Shown: positions 60,361 through 64,000 of the stretch, piece by piece
Numbering within the stretch: position 1 is the stretch's first letter
How the letters are laid out: each line of letters starts with the position of its first letter
Assembly: GCF_016907655.1 (NCBI RefSeq)
Contig: NZ_JAFBCL010000001.1
Span: forward strand, 806,001 to 870,000
Source: Saccharothrix algeriensis
GTDB taxonomy: Bacteria; Actinomycetota; Actinomycetes; Mycobacteriales; Pseudonocardiaceae
Length of the DNA: 64,000 bases
Direction: 5' to 3'
Notes under the pieces: generated by a model
Told to the model about the DNA's origin: nothing
The model's input: the letters and a program-made list of their open reading frames with translations, nothing else
Database searches by the model: none
Position numbers and translations under genes: made by a program

Positions 60361-60476
60361 TGGCCGGGCGGGCCGGCCTCGGCGACCCGTTCCGCCGCGG
60401 GGCGGGGTTCGGCGGACGTTGTGCGCGCAGGTCGCGTTGTCGGTGTCGAGGGTGCGGCTGTCGAGCAGGGCCCGTC

Positions 60477-60512
60477 GGTCCACCCGGGGTCGTCGCCGAC
60501 CCGGGGTGGACC
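60477..60512 (+). terminator. Hairpin after the beta-branching operon
   Basis: GGTCCACCC (60477-60485) pairs with GGGTGGACC (60504-60512), and the stem continues with one bulge on each side toward a short loop. It is the first strong hairpin after the last KS. Confidence 0.6.
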
Positions 60513-60750
60513 GCGGCGCCGGCCTCCGTCCCGGAGACCCCGAACGCGCCCGGCACCTCCGCGGTGGCACCCGGCGTCACCGACACCCGAAAGGACTTCC
60601 GCACGACGTCGCCCCGTGAAGTCGACGGGGAACCGGGCAGGCCCGACGGCCCGGACCGGGAAGGCGTGGAACACCCCGCGCCGCGTCGACGGGCGCCTGA
60701 ACCCCGCGTGCCCTCTCTGCCTCTCGAACGGGTGATGGCGACCGCCTTCG
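60513..60750. other. Intergenic region with possible gene remnant
   Basis: The minus strand reads RKSFRVSVTPGATAEVP around 60560-60610, the look of an accessory beta-sandwich domain of a secreted protein, but no start or continuation is found. I do not call a gene. Confidence 0.3.
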
Positions 60751-60907
60751 TCACGCGTCGGCCGCGTCGCCCCGATCGTCGCGCTCCTCGAGATCGCCGG
60801 TCGGCTCGTCCCCAGGCAGCGAGGCCCTCCTCCTGCTCGGTGGCCGGCTTCGCCAGGCCGGCGCGCACGGCTTCCTCCTCGGGTCCGGCCCCGTCGATGT
60901 CCTCCAT
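60751..60907 (-). pseudogene. Small acidic protein, frame broken by one base
   Basis: ATG 60907 starts MEDIDGAGPEEEAVRAGLAK...EEGLAAW, after which the frame becomes Arg-rich, while the neighbouring frame continues DEPTGDLEERDDRGDAADA to a stop at 60751. Deleting one base in the CCCC run at 60810-60813 gives a coherent 51-residue acidic protein. It is thus probably a real small gene with a sequence error, or a very recent frameshift. Function unknown. Confidence 0.5.
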
Positions 60908-61037
60908 ACCGGTCCGACACCCGGCCGGAGGTGCCGAAACACAGGGATTGCGCCGAGCTGCGCGGGCGTTGCACACCATAGGTGGTCGGTGCGCCTGGCC
61001 GTGGGTTGGAGCCGCGCGACGGGGGTAGCACCACCGT

Positions 61038-61652
61038 ATGACTTCTTCGCTGACCGCACTCGCGTTGACCTGCACGCTCAAGCCCTCGCCCGCGCCGTCG
61101 AGCAGCGACAGGATCGCCCGGCAGGTGCTGGACGAGCTCGCCGCGCACGGCGTGGAGGGCGACGTCATCCGGGTGGTGGACTTCGACGTGCGCCCCGGGG
61201 TGCAGACCGACATGGGCGAGGGCGACCAGTGGCCGCGCATCCGGGAGCGGATCCTGGCCGCGGACATCCTGCTGCTGTCCACCCCGACCTGGGTGGGACA
61301 CCCCTCCAGCGTCGCCCAGCGGGTCATGGAGCGGTTGGACGCGGAGCTGTCCGAGACCGACGACCAGGGCCGCCCGTCGATGTACGGCAAGGTCGCGGTG
61401 GTGGCGGTGGTGGGCAACGAGGACGGCGCGCACAAGATCATCGCCGACTGCTTCCAGGCGCTCGACGACATCGGCTTCACCATCCCCGCCAGTGGCGGGA
61501 CGTACTGGAACTCCGAGGCGATGAACCCCAAGGACTACATCGAGCTGGAGCAGACCCCGGACCCGGTCGCCGCGACCAACAAGAAGCTCGCGAGCAACGC
61601 CGCCCACCTGGCGCGCTTGCTCAAGCAGTCCCAGTACCCGCCCGTCGACTGA
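61038..61652 (+). CDS. Flavodoxin/NADPH-dependent FMN reductase-like protein
   Basis: The 204-residue protein has the flavodoxin-like fold of the iron-sulfur flavoprotein/FMN-reductase family: LTCTLKPSPAPSSSDRIARQVLDEL (phosphate loop), ILLLSTPTWVGHPSSVAQRVMERLD (flavin loop) and YGKVAVVAVVGNEDGAHKI. It likely binds FMN and shuttles electrons or reduces quinones. No signal peptide. It is a single gene; it might donate electrons to the neighbouring P450s, but nothing shows that. Confidence 0.85.
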   Translation: MTSSLTALALTCTLKPSPAPSSSDRIARQVLDELAAHGVEGDVIRVVDFDVRPGVQTDMGEGDQWPRIRERILAADILLLSTPTWVGHPSSVAQRVMERLDAELSETDDQGRPSMYGKVAVVAVVGNEDGAHKIIADCFQALDDIGFTIPASGGTYWNSEAMNPKDYIELEQTPDPVAATNKKLASNAAHLARLLKQSQYPPVD

Positions 61653-62057
61653 GCCCGCCGCGGCGACGCGGCCGAGCCGGCGAAGGGCTCGGCGGAAGAG
61701 GGCTTCCCCGCCGCGCGAACCGGCCGGCGGGAACCCTACGAGCCCCCGGCGCGGGCCGCGACCGGCGACGCCCTCACCGCGCCGCCCGCGCCGGTCGGAT
61801 CCGCTCGGGGCGTGGTCGGTGTCGTGCACGGCCATTTCTCCTTCGGATCGCGAGGGCTGCGCGAGCCCCCGCGATCCGCCTTCACCGGCGACGACGCATT
61901 CCCGGTGGCCATGGGTGGCGTCCCGGCCCCGGTCGCCGGCTCCGACCTGATCACGCGCGCCGAGGCGTGGAGCGCCCCATCGGCGCACCGGACGGCGCGG
62001 AGCGCAGCGAACGGCGGTGCGGCTCACCATCGCCGCCCGGGACGCCGTGAGCGGCGG
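61653..62057. other. Intergenic region, no gene supported
   Basis: About 400 bases. A minus-strand ATG at 61834 has AAGGAG only 2 bases upstream, and the following frame (AVHDTDHAPSGSDRRG) soon becomes Arg/Gly-rich without motif, so I do not call it. Confidence 0.35.
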
Positions 62058-62474
62058 TCAGGCCGCTCGTCGGCCTTCCGCCGGCACCACGACGACCGGG
62101 CACAGCGCGTGCTCCAGGCAGTGCCTGATCACCGACCCGAGGACGGTGACCCCGCCCCGGCTGTACCCGTGCCGGCCGAGCACCAGGCCGTCGGCTCCCC
62201 CCGCCAGCTCCACCAGCGCCGGGCCGGGTTCGCCGTCGAGCACCGACTCCTCCACGTGCACGCCCCCGCCCAGCCGCACCCGCGTGACGGCGTCATGCAC
62301 CCTGCGCGAGCGGATCGCGTGGAAGACGTCCGCGCCGCCGTTGGGCGTCCGGATCCCGCACACCGAGACCGCCACCACGACCCCACCGGCCCGCGTGTGC
62401 CCCACCGCCCACTCCAAGGCCGCGGCACTGGCCGCCGAGTTGTCCATGCCGACGACGATCCGACCGGCCTCCAT
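62058..62474 (-). CDS. Universal stress protein (UspA-like)
   Basis: The 138-residue protein has the Usp fold: RIVVGMDNSAASAAALEWAV at the start and the ATP-binding end ADGLVLGRHGYSRGGVTVLGSVIRHCLEHALCPVVVV, with the G-x2-G-x9-G-S pattern. It should bind ATP and take part in stress adaptation. Single-domain form. ATG follows GAGGAGG. The promoter is in the AT-rich region to its right. Confidence 0.9.
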   Translation of the reverse strand: MEAGRIVVGMDNSAASAAALEWAVGHTRAGGVVVAVSVCGIRTPNGGADVFHAIRSRRVHDAVTRVRLGGGVHVEESVLDGEPGPALVELAGGADGLVLGRHGYSRGGVTVLGSVIRHCLEHALCPVVVVPAEGRRAA

Positions 62475-62953
62475 CACGCCTCCTCGCACGCGGCGCCCCG
62501 CCTCGGGCCCGCTCACCGAACCCCGACCACTCCCGACCCTCGCGTCGGCCCGGCCGGGCACCGCACCGGGACTCCGGAATGCGCAGCCCTGCCGGGACGC
62601 CGTCGAACGCGCACGAGAATGGTGGAACCGCCGCACATTCCCGTCGAGCCGCCGGCGACGATATTTACACTAATTTTATAACGCCCGCCGATCGAATAAA
62701 AAGAAGATCTACCAACCCTTCACACCCCTTTGACCCGCACACCGCCGAGCGTGCGGAGGCAACGGTCGAATACAAAGCGAGGAATCCTCCCGAAAAGCGC
62801 CCCCAGGTGCCCGGTCCCCGGCCCCGGTCCGGCGACGACCACACGATCAACACCGCGTTCGGCGTGAACCCGCAACCCGCGCAACCGCAGGGCAACGCTC
62901 CACCGAGCCTCCCGCAGGCACCCGCTCGCGCAACCGGCGTACCGTCACGGCGC
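62475..62953. promoter_or_regulatory. AT-rich divergent intergenic region
   Basis: About 480 bases between the stress protein (minus) and the PAP2-family gene (plus). Around 62655-62720 lies a stretch with long A/T runs (TATTTACACTAATTTTATAA, GAATAAAAAGAAG), rare in this window. TACCGT at 62939-62944 fits a -10 element for a leaderless start at 62954. The promoter for the stress protein is not obvious. Confidence 0.45.
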
Positions 62954-63706
62954 GTGCCGCCCTTACCCTCCCGACCCGAACAGCCCGCGTGGTACCTCGA
63001 AGTTCCGCTGCTGATCGCCGGCTACATCGCGTTCGGCCTCGCCCGAGCGGCAGTCGACCGCGGCGAACCCGCGGCGACCGACAACGCCTTGAGGGTCCAG
63101 CGCCTGGAGCAACTCCTCCACATCGCGATCGAGCACCCGCTCAACAACGCGGTGCTCGCCCACCCCGCCGCGATCCACTCGACCGGCTACTTCTACCGCC
63201 TCAGCGTCCTGGCCGTGCCGGCCGTCCTGATCTGGCTCCGCCTCGCCCGGCGGACGCACTACGGCCACCTGCGGACCGCACTGGTCGTGACGATGCTCCT
63301 CGACCTGCCGCTCGTGTGGCTCTACCCGGAGGCCCCGCCGCGCTTCGCCCAACCCGGCATCGTCGACTACATGGCCACCCACGACATCCTCCACAGCGCC
63401 CAGTCCCGCGTTCCCCGTCCCGGCGTGAACCTGTTGGCGGCCATGCCGAGCATGCACGTCGCCTGGACGACCTGGTGCGCCTACGCCGTGTGGTCCGCCC
63501 TGCGCGACCGCGCTCCACGGGCCGCCCACGCGGCCTGGCTGTTCCCCTCGGCCACCGCGTTCGTCGTCCTCGTCACCGGGCACCACTACGTCCTGGACGT
63601 CCTGGCCGGTGTCGCCCTCGTGGCGGTCGCGGTCGCCTTGACCGGGTGGGTGACCCGGTGGTCGCGGCGGCGGTCGGGTGAATTTCTGCCCGCACTGAAG
63701 CAATAG
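62954..63706 (+). CDS. PAP2/inositolphosphotransferase-type membrane enzyme
   Basis: The 250-residue membrane protein has PAP2-fold motifs: LLAAMPSMHVAWTTW (PSMH) and VTGHHYVLDVLAG (H-x3-D), with the Aur1/Ipt1-like N-terminal half (LEQLLHIAIEHPLNN, STGYFYRLSVLAVP) and about six membrane segments. It should move or cleave a phosphate group at the membrane face. GTG 62954 is chosen for the TACCGT just upstream; other in-frame GTGs exist further up (62864). It is a single gene. Confidence 0.8.
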   Translation: MPPLPSRPEQPAWYLEVPLLIAGYIAFGLARAAVDRGEPAATDNALRVQRLEQLLHIAIEHPLNNAVLAHPAAIHSTGYFYRLSVLAVPAVLIWLRLARRTHYGHLRTALVVTMLLDLPLVWLYPEAPPRFAQPGIVDYMATHDILHSAQSRVPRPGVNLLAAMPSMHVAWTTWCAYAVWSALRDRAPRAAHAAWLFPSATAFVVLVTGHHYVLDVLAGVALVAVAVALTGWVTRWSRRRSGEFLPALKQ

Positions 63707-63778
63707 TGCATAACATGAAAAGTTCTCACGACGAGGGGCCGCGCCCCTGCGGGGTGGCGCAGGCGGACGGGTGAATTT

Positions 63779-63810
63779 CCCCGGCGCCGAGCGGGAGCCC
63801 GGCGCCGGGG
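63779..63810. terminator. 11-bp hairpin downstream of PAP2-family gene
   Basis: Arms CCCCGGCGCCG (63779-63789) and CGGCGCCGGGG (63800-63810) with a 10-base loop, 72 bases after the PAP2-family stop. Confidence 0.6.
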
Positions 63811-63892
63811 TGCGACGCTGAGGTGATCCGCGGACCGGGAGCCGGAACGGGATCGCACCGCACGACGTCGACGCGCGATGGGGGAATCCAGC

Positions 63893-64000
63893 ATGACCGA
63901 CACCACCGACGCTCCGGGGAGCTCGCTGGTCGACTCGGTGACCTACTCGACCGACACCCGCCGGCTGACGGTCGAGGAGGAGCGCGAGCACCGCACGAGC
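63893..64000 (+). CDS. Start of an unidentified gene (partial)
   Basis: ATG 63893 with GGGGGAA upstream starts TDTTDAPGSSLVDSVTYSTD, followed by a charged stretch (RRLTVEEEREHR). Thirty-six codons are present before the window ends. An in-frame ATG at 63878 is also possible. No motif can be named. Confidence 0.55.
   Translation, partial: MTDTTDAPGSSLVDSVTYSTDTRRLTVEEEREHRTS

Noticed and set aside
55147..60570. Antisense open frame of about 1,800 codons over the beta-branching cassette
   Set aside because: All plus-strand genes there have clear family motifs and coupled starts. The antisense product is Arg/Gly/His-rich noise.
61700..61834. Possible minus-strand gene starting at 61834
   Set aside because: Ribosome site is too close to the ATG and the frame becomes low-complexity without family resemblance.

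Overview
High-GC actinomycete DNA (roughly 72-75% G+C), with GTG starts, start/stop overlaps (GTGA, ATGA, TGATG) and probable leaderless genes. Indolocarbazole-type enzymes, GAF-ANTAR proteins and many Arg/Ala-rich reading frames point to Pseudonocardiales, probably the Saccharothrix/Lechevalieria/Actinosynnema group. The genus is an inference. I see no rRNA, tRNA, CRISPR array or intact insertion sequence.

Layout. 0-3.3 kb: four coupled genes (truncated haemoglobin, TPR-like protein, PhyH dioxygenase, glycosyltransferase) after a partial gene. 3.7-13.9 kb: a compact indolocarbazole cluster (chromopyrrolate synthase, two P450s, tryptophan oxidase, FAD monooxygenase, GT1 glycosyltransferase) with no halogenase, sugar-pathway or methyltransferase gene in view. 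The RebC/StaC protein carries the residue pair I recall as StaC-type. 15.4-23.2 kb: a tightly coupled minus-strand operon (33-aa leader ORF, MFS, SGNH hydrolase, 28-aa peptide, haem-oxygenase-like diiron protein, NodU carbamoyltransferase, SxtJ-like membrane peptide, ATP-grasp ligase). It looks like an undescribed small-molecule pathway and is the strongest candidate for a new system. 24.4-27.2 kb: a long leader with a 9-codon uORF, internal repeats and a strong hairpin ahead of a MerR gene, followed by an MFS exporter.

27-36 kb is accessory and partly decayed: methyltransferase, broken luciferase-like gene, CoaD-like protein, frameshifted membrane protein, anchored periplasmic-binding-like protein, EF-hand protein, Ser/Thr dehydratase. 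36-42 kb: a carotenoid locus (desaturase-like, GT2, CruF, CrtU). 42.7-50.9 kb: EF-hand, beta-propeller, haemerythrin, GAF-ANTAR and alpha/beta-hydrolase genes with a 16-C tract and remnants. 51.4-60.4 kb: P450, two ACPs, HMG-CoA-synthase-like HCS, two ECHs, a degenerate AT, KS, ACP and a FabF-type KS: a beta-branching cassette with no megasynthase in the window. 61-64 kb: flavodoxin-like protein, universal stress protein, PAP2-family protein and the start of a further gene.

Three genes (around 29.7, 42.3 and 60.8 kb) would each be restored by removing one base from a short homopolymer, and the start of the tryptophan oxidase gene would change by adding one. Some frameshifts may therefore be sequence errors rather than true decay.
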